This document shows positions 33,445-45,400 of a DNA stretch of 64,000 nucleotides, piece after piece. The first letter of the stretch is position 1, and every line of letters starts with the position of its first letter. The stretch comes from Shewanella electrica (GTDB taxonomy: Bacteria > Pseudomonadota > Gammaproteobacteria > Enterobacterales > Shewanellaceae), in assembly GCF_022321485.1 (NCBI RefSeq), contig NZ_JAKOGG010000003.1, forward strand, positions 248,001 through 312,000, in the 5' to 3' direction. Made by a program: the position numbers and the translations under genes. Below the pieces are notes generated by a model, which worked only from the letters and a program-made list of their open reading frames with translations, ran no database searches and was not told the DNA's origin.

Positions 33445-36400
33445 GCGGCGGCTCCTTGCTCGGTGATGGCGTCACTGTTGATGTTGCTTCGTCATTGGCA
33501 GCGGGGGTGGCTGGCATGATGACATTGCGGCTATCTACCTGCGCCGTTGGGCTGGCTGGCGCGCGGTTACTTGCATCGCTATCGCTACCTTGGCTGTTAT
33601 CTTCAGCACCGGCGTCACCCTGTTTATCCGCAGGCAAAATGCTTTTCGGAATTTCGATCTCTTTGCTCTTACGCTCTAACTCTTCCAGTTTTGGCTCGCT
33701 AATGGTGCCTGTAAGACGGAAGCGAATTTCTGAAATGACTTCAATCACTGGCTCCAATACTTTGGTTAATGCGAACGCACCCAGCCCCATGGTCCACGCA
33801 CTGGTACTGAGCAGCACCACGGTAGGCACGCTGGAGGCGAGTTTCGGTGCAAAGCGGATATCGTAGTTTAGGCTTTCGCTGACCAAGTTGGTATAACCGC
33901 GCACCTTCATGTTGCCCGCCACCGCATCCATTTCAGTATTAGTGGTTTGTAACATGCCGTTGTCTAACGCTAAGTCGCCATTGAACGAGTTGAAATACAG
34001 CCCTTTACCAAACACGTCGGAAAAGTCGAGCGACAACTTACGCAAAATCGAATCTAAGCTAAACAGCGAGAAGATACGCGCGCCTTTATCGCTGAGCTGT
34101 TCCATATGGCCTTTGCCCAAATCAAAGCGCACATTGCCACTTAGCGATGGCAAATTAAAACCGCTGGGGCCACCGGCCCAATTCAGCTCAGCCTTCAATT
34201 TCAGTGGTGAGTCTTTCACGCCTGGCGTCACATCAAACACGGCGGCCAGCTTTTCGAAATTGTCGGCATCCAAGGTAAATTTCACCGAAGTACGATTATT
34301 GCCTTCGGTGATCCAATCACCGCTGCCCTGCAAATTGCCTTGCGCTGCATTAAGCGAAAACATCTGGAAGTGATAACCCTGCGGCGCTGGCGCACCTTGC
34401 ATCACCAAGTGACCAAGCGGCCAACCTTGATAGCTAAAATCGGCGATATCAAGCGCTAACGGCGGCAACTGTGTCACGGCATTGTCAGCCTTGGCGGCGT
34501 CGGCATCGGCGGCAACTAGCGGTGGTGTAGCATTGAGATACACCCGCGACGCCACTACTTTTAGGCCTTGTTGCAACCAATCGGGGAAGATCTCGATACT
34601 GCCAGCAAAGGCCGGTGCATCAATATTAAATAGCCATGAGGCTTGGGTATCGTGTGCATCCAAGCGGAGTTGATTAAAGCGTTGCCCTAAAATATCGAGC
34701 TGGGCTACGGTGCCACCAATCGCGACGAGTGGCGGGAAGAAACTTGGTTTTTTCGCGGAGGAAGCGGTTTCGCTGGCAGCGTTCGTCGCCACAGCATCGC
34801 TACTGGATGGCGCTTGCTTGAAATTGAGGAACGATTCAATCACCGGCTGCCAGTCGCTAAATTGGGTGTCTTTTAACGCAAGCCACAGTTTGCCATCGGT
34901 CTTATGCAACTTGTCACCGCTACGGAATGGCCGTCCCAGCATAATATCGTAGTGTTTGAGTCGGTCTTCTGCGGCATCAAGACTGCCCCAGAACTCGGCG
35001 AGGTCGCCCATGCGGATCCCGAGCGACGCTTGTTTATCATCGCCGAGCAATTCTGCCGACACAGTTAACGCTTGGCCTTTGGCCTTGTTAAACGGCGCAG
35101 GTAACAGCAGTTGGCTTTGCTTCAGATCGGCATCAGCGTTGGCCTGAATACGAAAACCGCTGTCATCAAAGATCAGCTGTAAATAGCCTTTCCAATTCAT
35201 TTTTCCGGCGTAAAACGACTGTAGCGGGTTATTGAGCTCTTTCGGCAGTTTATCGAGGTTCCAAGCACCGTCCAGATGCACCGTTACACCAAAATCATCG
35301 TTGTTGCGGCCAGTAGTAAAGTCCATGCGCACTGGTTGCTGATACATCAAGCCAGTGACTTTATCGCTGCGGACCACTTCATTATCAAAGGTGACTTCAC
35401 CATTGAGTTTGCGCAACAACACGCCGGGCTTGCTGACGTACACCGTGTTGTTATCCAGCAGCACTTTGCCATGAATATCTGGCGTACCACCTTCATACAA
35501 CGGAATATCGAGCGCGAGCGAGCCGTTGATGGCATCGCGAATGTTGATCACATCCAAGGTGGAACTGACGCTAGTCAATGGCGATAGCGCCATCACTTGG
35601 CTAACATCGGGGCCGTTGGCGTGCAAATCCGCATTCACCAGCAAATGACTGTGCGCATCCATTTTAGGAATGCTGACTTGGGCACCACTAATGTCGACTT
35701 TTTTCAACATGCCTTGCTGTATGTCTAACGCCATGCGGTCGTTTTCAAACAGTGCCGCTAAGGTCAATTTATCTGCCGCTGGCCAATCCGGTTGAAAGGC
35801 AAATGTGCCCTGTTGCAAGGTAAATGCCGCTTGAAATACCCCTTGCTGTTCCGCGTAAGGGAACTCACTCAGTGGCCCACGCCATACCACCCGCGCATCA
35901 TCACTGCGCCCGGCTTTAATCGCTTCGGTAAGATAGTGAGTAAGGTCTTCGCCCATCGCTTTGACGGGAAAATAACGGTGCGCATTAGCAAGATTGTGTA
36001 ACGCCAATGAGGCCGATAGGCTGAGTTCTGGCGTGTCAGCCAAACTCATTAGCGCACTGGCGTCGAGGCTGAGGTCACTATTATTCAGCACCAGAGACGG
36101 CACGATTAGCTGTTTTTCTGCAACATCAAACCCAACTTGCAACGCCTCACCGTCTAACGCAAGCGGACCTTTGAATTGATCAACAAAACTCAGTTGATAA
36201 TGCTGCGCCGGTAGCCGAGCACTCAAGAAACCACCGTTGCTGCCCAGTTCGATATCGATGGGCGCGCTGCCGGGAATGGCATCGACCGCCTGCCAACTCA
36301 AGGCCTTAATAGGCAGTTGCAGTTGCATAGCTTCGTTTGGTGCTTGGTAAAGTTGCAGTTGCTCAATTTGGCCTTTGACATCCAACGCCAATACTTTACG

Positions 36401-37519
36401 GAGTTGCTCCGGCGTAATCGCCGGGATCAACGGTGCCAACGGCCGCAGTTGTTCTAGGGCGAATGCTGATACGTGACCAAACAGCCGTTGCTGCCGCTTA
36501 GCCACATAGATAGAAAAATCCTGCCACGGTTGCTGATTACTGCTAAACGCTAAATCGCGACTCGACAACTGCCAGCCTTGGTCACCCTTCTGCCACAACA
36601 ACTGACCGCCATCAATGGTGAAGTTTTGCTGCTCATCTTGCTGCTGCCAATCCAACACTGAGTGACCAAACTGCACTAAGCCGCGCTCGATACTGCGGTG
36701 TTCTACGTCAAACCATGCTTGCAGATTCACCACGCCTTGCAGCGGGATCGACAGTGGCTCATCTAACGCTTTACTGTGTTCTGATGCCCAAGCGCCCAAG
36801 TTCAGCTCGTTCGCCGCGATATATAGCTGCCCTTTGATGGAATCGGGTTTATTGCCATTGCCAGTCAAATCGACATTCAGCAACATATGCTGACCGCTTA
36901 ACGAGGTGCGATCCAGATACAAGGCGCCATTGGCGCGATGGCGTTCACCATGGTTTAACCAACGTAGCTGTTTCAGTTGAATTGGGCGATATTGGTGGCT
37001 GGCAGACAGCAACTGCACGGTGGCGTTATCGATGGCATATTGCTGTAGTTGTTCCAGCAGTAAACTGTAGAGCCAATCAAGATTGGCGGCATGATGTGGC
37101 TGCGCCGTGGCAGGCTTGGGGTTAGCGTTATCACCGAGCTTATCTAGGTCGAGCGCCAGATAGACATTGCCAAAGTTGACGTTCTCTACCTGCGGCGACA
37201 AGTTCAACAACGTCTGCCAAAAATCGAGTTTGATCTGCACATTGTCGATGCTGAAGCTTACCGGCATGTCGCCCTGCTGCGGCACGGAGACCGAATCGAT
37301 AGTGACCGATGGCCCATAGGCTTGCCACTTGGCCGACAGCTGTCCCAGTTCCATTTGTACGCCGTATTGGTCGGCGATGTACTGCTCTAAACGCTCGGCA
37401 TCAAGCTGCGGCAACAAACCGCGAATAAGGCTGACCGTGAGCGCAAACAGCACTAAAATCAGCGCTAAAAACTGCCCCAAAAAACGGCCAAACTTAAACG
37501 AGCGAAAGCGTAACGTCAC
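33368..37519 (-). CDS. yhdP: AsmA-like envelope protein YhdP
   Basis: A 1383-residue member of the AsmA/TamB-like bridge proteins that move phospholipids from the inner to the outer membrane. One N-terminal membrane segment (about 13-35) is followed by more than 1200 residues of periplasmic beta-rich repeats, with the family C-terminal block of AsmA2 type (GDLALDNGMLQTTNTEMDAV and MKVRGYTNLVSESLNYDIRF). The last 100 residues are rich in Ser, Pro, Ala and Glu and look disordered; this makes the protein about 115 residues longer than in E. coli. The start is a GTG sharing its first base with the rng stop (TAGTG). The tail overlaps the nitrilase gene by 77 bases. Confidence 0.92.
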   Translation of the reverse strand: MTLRFRSFKFGRFLGQFLALILVLFALTVSLIRGLLPQLDAERLEQYIADQYGVQMELGQLSAKWQAYGPSVTIDSVSVPQQGDMPVSFSIDNVQIKLDFWQTLLNLSPQVENVNFGNVYLALDLDKLGDNANPKPATAQPHHAANLDWLYSLLLEQLQQYAIDNATVQLLSASHQYRPIQLKQLRWLNHGERHRANGALYLDRTSLSGQHMLLNVDLTGNGNKPDSIKGQLYIAANELNLGAWASEHSKALDEPLSIPLQGVVNLQAWFDVEHRSIERGLVQFGHSVLDWQQQDEQQNFTIDGGQLLWQKGDQGWQLSSRDLAFSSNQQPWQDFSIYVAKRQQRLFGHVSAFALEQLRPLAPLIPAITPEQLRKVLALDVKGQIEQLQLYQAPNEAMQLQLPIKALSWQAVDAIPGSAPIDIELGSNGGFLSARLPAQHYQLSFVDQFKGPLALDGEALQVGFDVAEKQLIVPSLVLNNSDLSLDASALMSLADTPELSLSASLALHNLANAHRYFPVKAMGEDLTHYLTEAIKAGRSDDARVVWRGPLSEFPYAEQQGVFQAAFTLQQGTFAFQPDWPAADKLTLAALFENDRMALDIQQGMLKKVDISGAQVSIPKMDAHSHLLVNADLHANGPDVSQVMALSPLTSVSSTLDVINIRDAINGSLALDIPLYEGGTPDIHGKVLLDNNTVYVSKPGVLLRKLNGEVTFDNEVVRSDKVTGLMYQQPVRMDFTTGRNNDDFGVTVHLDGAWNLDKLPKELNNPLQSFYAGKMNWKGYLQLIFDDSGFRIQANADADLKQSQLLLPAPFNKAKGQALTVSAELLGDDKQASLGIRMGDLAEFWGSLDAAEDRLKHYDIMLGRPFRSGDKLHKTDGKLWLALKDTQFSDWQPVIESFLNFKQAPSSSDAVATNAASETASSAKKPSFFPPLVAIGGTVAQLDILGQRFNQLRLDAHDTQASWLFNIDAPAFAGSIEIFPDWLQQGLKVVASRVYLNATPPLVAADADAAKADNAVTQLPPLALDIADFSYQGWPLGHLVMQGAPAPQGYHFQMFSLNAAQGNLQGSGDWITEGNNRTSVKFTLDADNFEKLAAVFDVTPGVKDSPLKLKAELNWAGGPSGFNLPSLSGNVRFDLGKGHMEQLSDKGARIFSLFSLDSILRKLSLDFSDVFGKGLYFNSFNGDLALDNGMLQTTNTEMDAVAGNMKVRGYTNLVSESLNYDIRFAPKLASSVPTVVLLSTSAWTMGLGAFALTKVLEPVIEVISEIRFRLTGTISEPKLEELERKSKEIEIPKSILPADKQGDAGAEDNSQGSDSDASNRAPASPTAQVDSRNVIMPATPAANDEATSTVTPSPSKEPPHASESVTVPEQPQAGREPSVYPAAA

Positions 37520-39027
37520 TAAACCATCACCACATCAAACTTGCTTTGTACATACATAGGCTCACACTGCAACCGCACCCGCTTGCCGATATAAACTTCC
37601 AGCTCGGCCAGTGAATGCGCTTCATCAGCCGCCAGCGCTTCATAAACGGCGGGAGCGCAGTAGATCAAAAACTCATCGGCTTTGTAGGTGCGATCAAGAC
37701 GGATTATCTCGCGGAAAACTTCATAAGAGACGGTTTCCACAGTTTTCATTGACCCCGCGCCACGGCATGCGGGGCATTCGCCACACAACACATGCTCTAA
37801 ACTTTCGCGGGTGCGCTTGCGCGTCATCTCCACCAAACCTAAGCCACTAAAGCCAGAAATATTGGTCTTTACTCGGTCTTTGGACAACGCATTGGCGAGA
37901 CTGTTCAACACCCGCGCTTTGTGTTCCTCGTTGGTCATATCGATAAAGTCGATAATGATGATACCGCCGAGATTGCGTAACCGCAGTTGCCGCGCAATCG
38001 CCAGCGTGGCTTCCATGTTGGTGTTGAAGATGGTTTCTTCCAGATTGCGATGGCCGACAAAACCGCCGGTGTTGATATCTACCGTGGTCATGGCTTCGGT
38101 CTGGTCGATAATCAAATAGCCGCCAGACTTCAGCTCCACTTTGCGCTCAAGCGCGCGTTGGATTTCGTTCTCGACATCGTACAGATCGAACAGCGGCGCA
38201 GGGCCAGTGTAATGCTCAATCTTACCGGCCACATCTGGCATAAATTCTTGGGCAAACTGTTGCAGCTCTTCCACCGTGCCGCCCGCGTCTACTTGAATAC
38301 TGTCGAGCTCCAAGCCGACAAAATCACGCACCACGCGCACCGGCAGCGCCAAATCTTGATACAGCAGCATAGTGCCGGGGCGTTTACGGCGTTCGCTGAC
38401 TTTGGCCCACACGCGGCGTAAAAAAGCGGCGTCTTGGCGTAATTCATCGGCACCGGCACCTTCGGCTGCGGTACGGATGATAAAGCCGCCATCTTCATCA
38501 ACAAACGGTACGGTGATGTCTTTGAGGCGCACGCGCTCCTCTTCCGATTCAATCCGTTGTGATACGCCGATATGGCTGGAGCCCGGCATAAACACCAGAT
38601 AACGTGATGGCAGGGTGATATCAGTGGTCAGGCGCGCGCCTTTGGTGCCCAGCGGATCTTTGACCACCTGCACCATAATGTCTTGCCCTTGGCGAACCAA
38701 TTCGGCAATGTCGCGCACCACAAAATTGCCTTTTTCTACATCGGCAACACATTCGGTGTGAGGGAAAATATCCGAAGCATGTAAAAATGCCGCCTTTTCA
38801 AGTCCAATATCCACAAACGCGGCTTGCATACCGGGTAACACACGGCTGATTTTGCCTTTGTAGATATTGCCGACCAAACCACGTTTCATGCGGCGTTCGA
38901 TATGAACTTCCTGCAGTACACCATGCTCGATCAAGGCAACTCTGGCTTCGGTTGGAGTCACGTTGATCAACAGCTCGGAACCTGCCTTACGCGGTGTCTT
39001 GCTATTGACTGTGCCAGTGGAACTCAC
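37519..39027 (-). CDS. rng: Ribonuclease G
   Basis: A 502-residue endoribonuclease that cuts single-stranded RNA, matures the 5' end of 16S rRNA and degrades some mRNAs. Seen: the S1 domain (VGNIYKGKISRVLPGMQAAFVDIG at about 52-75), the 5'-sensor/RNase H-like region, the DNase I-like catalytic block with TTVDINTGGFVG and IIIDFIDM carrying the metal-binding Asp residues, and the zinc link CGECPACRG. The RNase E-type scaffold tail is absent. The GTG at 39027 is preceded by AGGGG at good spacing. It lies between maf and yhdP in the usual maf-rng-yhdP order. Confidence 0.96.
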   Translation of the reverse strand: MSSTGTVNSKTPRKAGSELLINVTPTEARVALIEHGVLQEVHIERRMKRGLVGNIYKGKISRVLPGMQAAFVDIGLEKAAFLHASDIFPHTECVADVEKGNFVVRDIAELVRQGQDIMVQVVKDPLGTKGARLTTDITLPSRYLVFMPGSSHIGVSQRIESEEERVRLKDITVPFVDEDGGFIIRTAAEGAGADELRQDAAFLRRVWAKVSERRKRPGTMLLYQDLALPVRVVRDFVGLELDSIQVDAGGTVEELQQFAQEFMPDVAGKIEHYTGPAPLFDLYDVENEIQRALERKVELKSGGYLIIDQTEAMTTVDINTGGFVGHRNLEETIFNTNMEATLAIARQLRLRNLGGIIIIDFIDMTNEEHKARVLNSLANALSKDRVKTNISGFSGLGLVEMTRKRTRESLEHVLCGECPACRGAGSMKTVETVSYEVFREIIRLDRTYKADEFLIYCAPAVYEALAADEAHSLAELEVYIGKRVRLQCEPMYVQSKFDVVMV

Positions 39028-39119
39028 AATTTACCCCTGTTGAAAACGCTAATGTTTTGATTCTATCGATTGCTGGCAGTGAAATCTGCTCAATTAGGTA
39101 GGTTTATACCCACTAATCC

Positions 39120-39701
39120 TCAAATAATGTGCATTTTTTGCAGCAACTCGCGAGTTTCCACCAACGGCAAACCAACCACGGCGGAGTAACTTCCCTGTAG
39201 CTGTTTTACAAAGCTGCCGCCGAGCCCTTGAATCCCGTAAGCACCGGCTTTATCCATTGGCTCGCCGCTAGCAATGTAGGCGTGGATCTGCGCGGCGGTT
39301 AGCGCGGTAAAGGTCACTTCGGTGCACACTAGCACAGACTCGGTGCGCGCGGCGGAACACAAAGCAACGGCGGTCATCACTTGATGAGTACGGCCGCTGA
39401 GCGATGACAACATGGCAAACGCCTCGTCACTATCAGCGGGTTTGCCCAGAATGGTGTCATTACACACCACAATGGTGTCGGAGCCCAACACCACGGCGTT
39501 GGCATCAGCACTGGCAGCGAGGCCAGCTTGGGCTTTTTCCAAGGCTAAACGGCGCACAAATGGCGCTGGCGCTTCACCCGCGCGTAGCGATTCATCAATA
39601 TCTGCCGGTTGTACGCTGAATTGAAATGCTGCGTTACCTAAGCCCAGTTGCGCCAATAGTTCACGTCGCCGTGGCGAAGCTGAAGCCAAAATCAGTGTCA
39701 T
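39120..39701 (-). CDS. maf: Maf nucleoside triphosphate pyrophosphatase (dTTP/UTP type)
   Basis: A 193-residue house-cleaning enzyme that hydrolyses non-canonical and modified nucleotides to monophosphates. Seen: the signature [14 protein letters not shown] near residue 7, [13 protein letters not shown], the catalytic Asp in [29 protein letters not shown] and the closing [14 protein letters not shown]. The arrangement fits the YhdE subgroup (dTTP/UTP), which is also the one found next to mreD and rng. The ATG at 39701 directly follows the mreD stop, so it belongs to the mreCD transcription unit. Confidence 0.94.
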   Translation of the reverse strand: MTLILASASPRRRELLAQLGLGNAAFQFSVQPADIDESLRAGEAPAPFVRRLALEKAQAGLAASADANAVVLGSDTIVVCNDTILGKPADSDEAFAMLSSLSGRTHQVMTAVALCSAARTESVLVCTEVTFTALTAAQIHAYIASGEPMDKAGAYGIQGLGGSFVKQLQGSYSAVVGLPLVETRELLQKMHII

Positions 39702-40190
39702 CTATTTTACCTTATAGCGGCGGCGTAACCGGCGCAGCACCCAGTAGATCCAGCGCCATAAAATCATGCCAGACAGCGCTGGCAACAGAAGTTCAAATGA
39801 GAATGGTGGGCGATCTAATAGAAACTGTACCCAAAATACGATCAGATGGTAGCAACACAGCACTAAGCCGATAATCACCGATTGCTGCAATACGGGGAAG
39901 GTTCGCAAACGCTGAAAGTTAATCACAATTAGGTAGATAACTAGCGAATAAGCCAAGGAACGAATGCCTAAATGCGCGCCGAGCAACACATCCAGCAGGG
40001 TGCCAATCACAAAGGCAGTGAGAATGTTGTAGCGATGCGGCAAAGCCATCGCCCAATAGATCATGATCAGCAGTAACCAATCAGGGCGAAATGGCATCAC
40101 CACATCAGGTACTGGCATTAACTCAAATAACAAACCAATCAGCAGCGAACACCACACCACCAAACGCCCATGGGCATGTTCTAATGTCAT
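39702..40190 (-). CDS. mreD: Rod shape-determining protein MreD
   Basis: A 162-residue inner-membrane protein of the elongasome, linked to MreC. About five or six hydrophobic segments are present, with PFRPDWLLLIMIYWAMALPHRYN near residue 35 and GIRSLAYSLVIYLI, the conserved MreD pattern. The ATG at 40190 overlaps the mreC stop by four bases, and maf starts immediately after the stop. With MreB and MreC it keeps the rod shape by guiding side-wall peptidoglycan synthesis. Confidence 0.93.
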   Translation of the reverse strand: MTLEHAHGRLVVWCSLLIGLLFELMPVPDVVMPFRPDWLLLIMIYWAMALPHRYNILTAFVIGTLLDVLLGAHLGIRSLAYSLVIYLIVINFQRLRTFPVLQQSVIIGLVLCCYHLIVFWVQFLLDRPPFSFELLLPALSGMILWRWIYWVLRRLRRRYKVK

Positions 40191-41056
40191 TGGCTAACGT
40201 CCTCAGTCGTTGTTGCCGCGCTCGCTTCAGGTTCTTGCGTAGGCGGATGGTCCGGCCAAATCAGCAGCAGGTAACGAATTCGGTCTAGCGCCGCCATCGG
40301 CTGCGCCGTTACTTTCAGGTAGTTTTGCCCGTCATCACGGTTAATGGTGATCACCCGAGCCACTGGGTAGCCTTCGGGAAAACGATTGCCTAAGCCAGAT
40401 GTCACCAACAAATCACCCACTTTGATATCGGTGCTTTTGGCAACATAACGCAGATCTAACTGATCGAGTTCACCGGTACCATTGGCAACAACGCGCACAT
40501 CGTTGCGGGTAATCCGTACCGGAATGCCCTGTTTCGGGTCGGAGATCAGTAACACCCGCGAGGTCAACGCGTTCACTTCCACCACTTGGCCCACCACGCC
40601 TTGCGCATCCACCACCGGCTGACCAACAAATACGCCGTTGTTACTGCCGTGGTTAATCACCACAAATTGATGAAAAGGATCGCTGGCAACTTCCACCACT
40701 TCGGCCACCATCTTTTTGGCGTCCATGTGTAGTGGCGAACCAAGTAAGGCACGCAAACGTTGGTTCTCTTGGCGAAGATGTTCAAACCGCTGCAAACGCT
40801 CGCTCATCATCACCTGCTGACGTAGCAACTCTTGGTTTTGCTTTTTGAGCATGCTGAGGGAGGCGAGATTTTCCGCGCCCCAGTCAAACAAGTTGCCGGG
40901 GGCTGTGGCAACGTATTGCATTGGGCTTAACACCGAGGCGAGCGCCTCACGTGCGGGTTCAAGTTTTTTATTGGCAAACAACAAAGCCACCGACAGAATA
41001 ACTGCCAGTGTTAAACGAAATTGATGCGAAACACTGCGAGCAAATATTGGCGTCAT
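40187..41056 (-). CDS. mreC: Rod shape-determining protein MreC
   Basis: A 289-residue periplasmic scaffold with one N-terminal membrane segment (about 12-27), a coiled coil (KKQNQELLRQQVMMSERLQRF, then QENQRLRALLGSP at about 75-107) and two beta barrels with VVINHGSNNGVFVGQPVVD and VLLISDPKQGIPVRI. The C-terminal Pro/Glu/Ala/Thr tail is short. The ATG at 41056 has no clear ribosome site: the space just upstream is taken by the 8-bp hairpin between mreB and mreC. The gene follows mreB after 47 bases and overlaps mreD by four. Confidence 0.94.
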   Translation of the reverse strand: MTPIFARSVSHQFRLTLAVILSVALLFANKKLEPAREALASVLSPMQYVATAPGNLFDWGAENLASLSMLKKQNQELLRQQVMMSERLQRFEHLRQENQRLRALLGSPLHMDAKKMVAEVVEVASDPFHQFVVINHGSNNGVFVGQPVVDAQGVVGQVVEVNALTSRVLLISDPKQGIPVRITRNDVRVVANGTGELDQLDLRYVAKSTDIKVGDLLVTSGLGNRFPEGYPVARVITINRDDGQNYLKVTAQPMAALDRIRYLLLIWPDHPPTQEPEASAATTTEDVSQ

Positions 41057-41057
41057 A

Positions 41058-41087
41058 ATAAAGCGAAGGCGGTATTGCGACCGCCTT
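41058..41087 (-). terminator. Hairpin between mreB and mreC
   Basis: A perfect 8-bp stem AAGGCGGT/ACCGCCTT with a 6-base loop (41066-41087), followed on the minus strand by CGCTTTATT. It may end part of the transcription after mreB, giving more MreB than MreC and MreD, and it covers the usual ribosome-site position of mreC. Confidence 0.55.
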
Positions 41088-41103
41088 ATGCTGCACTGTT
41101 AAC

Positions 41104-42198
<1,095 letters not shown>

Positions 42199-42417
42199 TC
42201 AGCTAACTTTATCAATGCCTCCCCGGTTCCACAAGACTGACAAGGCTAACAAACGCTGACGAAGCATAATTTTTTCTTGCAGATCGGTTCGTTGGCGGCA
42301 AAGTGTCATAAAAGTGGCGTGAATTGTTCATTTTACCAGCAACTCATTCACTCACGCGTGCCATCGGCCATTAGTGCATGAGCGGCGCGACCAACATAGA
42401 CAGCAGGTCAGTATGTG

Positions 42418-45400
42418 CTAACGTACCTCACGCCAGTTGATGATGCGATCGTGACCGCGATAGCGACCAAAATAGACACTCGCCCGCGGATCTTGCGGCA
42501 GATTAGATACCCCATCAAATTGCCAATACCATTTGAGATAATCTGGCACCACAACAGGTGCGGTCACTTTACCTTGATAAGCGCCCGATGATTCCCAGCT
42601 AATCCCAAACTTACCTAGGCTGATCTGCGCTGGTGCTCCCGTGCGAATCATCTGCAGACCGTTACTCAAACTAGGTTCAAACAGATAACCCAAGGCAGCA
42701 TCACTTTGCTGAGTTTGCATGGCTGGCGTGACCAAGCTACAGCTGTCATCGGTATTGAGTCGCCATTGTTGACCATCCCAGTATTGGCTCTGACCGTTCA
42801 TTACCACGGGCTGATTTTCAGGCCCATAAGTGTCAAATAGCACTGCACGACCAAGGCGCATATCTATGGTTGCTAATTTCCGCGCATTACAGCTTCCCGT
42901 GCAACTGCCCTCGGCATCGGCACGCATATCTGCATCGAGCATCGGCACCAGATCGCGGTCATCTATGCGCACTCCGAGCGCCAGCGCCGAATATGGCCCA
43001 TCGGCTTGTGGTGCAGGTGGCCGCGAGAAGGTTACTGGTGCTTGGCTAAAACTCATTTGGCCGCTGTTCCACTGTCCAGCTAACGCAGACAACCGCGCCG
43101 ACAAATCAATACCATCCAAGTTATTGGCGGCCTGCAAGCGCGCGCTGCCATCAGCAAAGCTGCCAGTATAGTTTAGCGTTAGCTGACCACTACGATTACG
43201 CGCACTTAAATTGGTGCTCAAATAAAACGGCTGTGCCATATAGGTAAACGCACCACAACCTGATACCACATGAGAGTTTTCCGCCTTAAAGCCTGCAGGA
43301 TAAAAGCGGCCAACGGGATCAGAGAAATAGGCTGGAATGGCATACGCTTGCGAGTCCAAATAAGGCAATTGGCTGTTTGCTGCAAAGCGAAATACGCCCA
43401 CTTCCGCGACGGTTTGTTGCACATTAGTACCACTGACGCTGGCGAGCTGGGCATAATCGCGTTGCGCTAACTCACCTAACTGACCATTCTGCGGTGCCAC
43501 CAGCTGATGTGATAACGCGACAGCATTCATAGCAAACGACGGTGTATCACCGTTGCTACAGATATTGCTGCTGTTATTGTTGTGCCAGCGTTTAGCGCGG
43601 ATATTTAACGTAAACGGATCGCCCGCCGCACGAAACGCTGAACAACTGGCATTGCCAGAAGCACAATCGGCATTAGGCTCAGGCGCCGTCACACACAGCC
43701 CGACCGGGAAACTAACAAAGGCATCATCGCCATCCATCACTAAACCAGCATCAATACCACTGCCGACGTACTGGGCATGCAATGCCAGCTTACCAGCGTC
43801 ATCATAGTTCACCGTTACCGTGGCTTCCCCTTGCGCATTGAACTGGACTGATTGCGACTCAGCACTGACTGCCGTTGAGGCTATCGCGCGACTATTCACG
43901 GTCACTGGCGGTGGTGTGTAACCCGCAATGCTTGGTCTATCAACCACGCTGGACCAGAATTTCAGATTCTTAGGTGTTGACGCAAAAGCGCTGACGCAAC
44001 GCTTGGTTATGTCATCTTTTTTGACCGCTTTTATCAGCACATCAATCGGCTTGGCGGCTAATTTATCGGGCACATCAAAGACAAAGCCGCTGTCGCTAAA
44101 ATTCACCGTACATGCTGCATTCGACAAGGCACCGCCATTTTGACGGCATAAAGTGGTGCTAAACGCTTTAGTCACCGGTGCCGAGCCAGTCACATCTAAC
44201 GTGACCGGCCCCGCTTGAGTATGGGATAACTGAATCGTGGTCGAACCGCCAGAGAAACTGACCGGATTACTTGGCAGCCATGAGTTCCCTTCGGGCGCCA
44301 ATGTCGCCGTCACAGGATCGGTATATAACTCACTGCATGAAGCATTTTTGCACGCTTTAAGGGTCATGCTCAGCGGCGTGCAAGTGAGCGGTGAGTCGTT
44401 AATTTCAATTTCGAAATGGTCAATCACGCCGGTAATCGCTGTCGATTTCAAGGCGCAGATGCGCATGTTATCGACCTCATGCACGTTGAAGTTCTGCCCC
44501 GTCGAACCCGTTAGCGAAAACAGTAGATTTTGCGGCAACGCCAACTGGCCCGCACGGTTTAACACGTTAAAGTTGTCAACAATGGTGCTATAACCTGAGC
44601 CCGTATTACGCTCAATTTTGAGAATAGCGCGGCCGCTGTTACGGCTATCGAGCGTTAAGCGATATTGGTGATTGGCGCCGTTATTATCATCAATATGGGG
44701 CGACATGCAGATGCCTAAAAATATGTAGCTGAAGGTTGAAGTATCGCAAACTGCCGCTAAGAAGTTATATCCCGCGGTGCCACGACCAGAACCACGCACC
44801 GCCACGGTCTGGCGTAAAATGCCGGCATAGTTATAATCTCCGCCCTCAGAAGAGTAGTTGCCATATTCATCCAGACCAACGCCTAACCAACCACCAGCAA
44901 ACCCCGCAATCCCTGGTTTATAGCCATAGCCTAACGGGCCACCAAAAGCGCCGGGGCGCGGCGTAAACACAGCATCCGACAACACTAATGCCATGCCATC
45001 AGCACCGTTGCCATCATAGGCGTAGTGATTAAATTCCACAGTGATGTAGTTAGCCGCACCGGGAAATAACCGTTGATAAGTGGCCGATGTTGCCTGATTA
45101 GCAACAGCTTGCGTCATGCGCAAGCGTCCCTGAGGCGTGGTAGATGGCGAGAAGTTGCCACTGCTCCGTGCTACCACCCAGTTAGGTAAACTGGATGAGG
45201 AGAAGTTATCGGTAAAACAGGTGAGATTTGGCAGAGTAAAACGGTCGGCATCGTTGAGTTGACTCGTTCCAGTCATTAGCAACGCTGCGCTGGTCACGCG
45301 ACCATAAATCACTGAGCTGTCATTCAGATAAACCCGGCTGAAACCATAAACATAGCCATCCAAGCGGCTACTACCATCCAAAGATAAGTTGTTATACGCC

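Noticed and set aside
33456-33866. 136-codon plus-strand frame opposite yhdP
   Set aside because: A shadow frame with low-complexity content reflecting the Ser/Pro-rich yhdP end.
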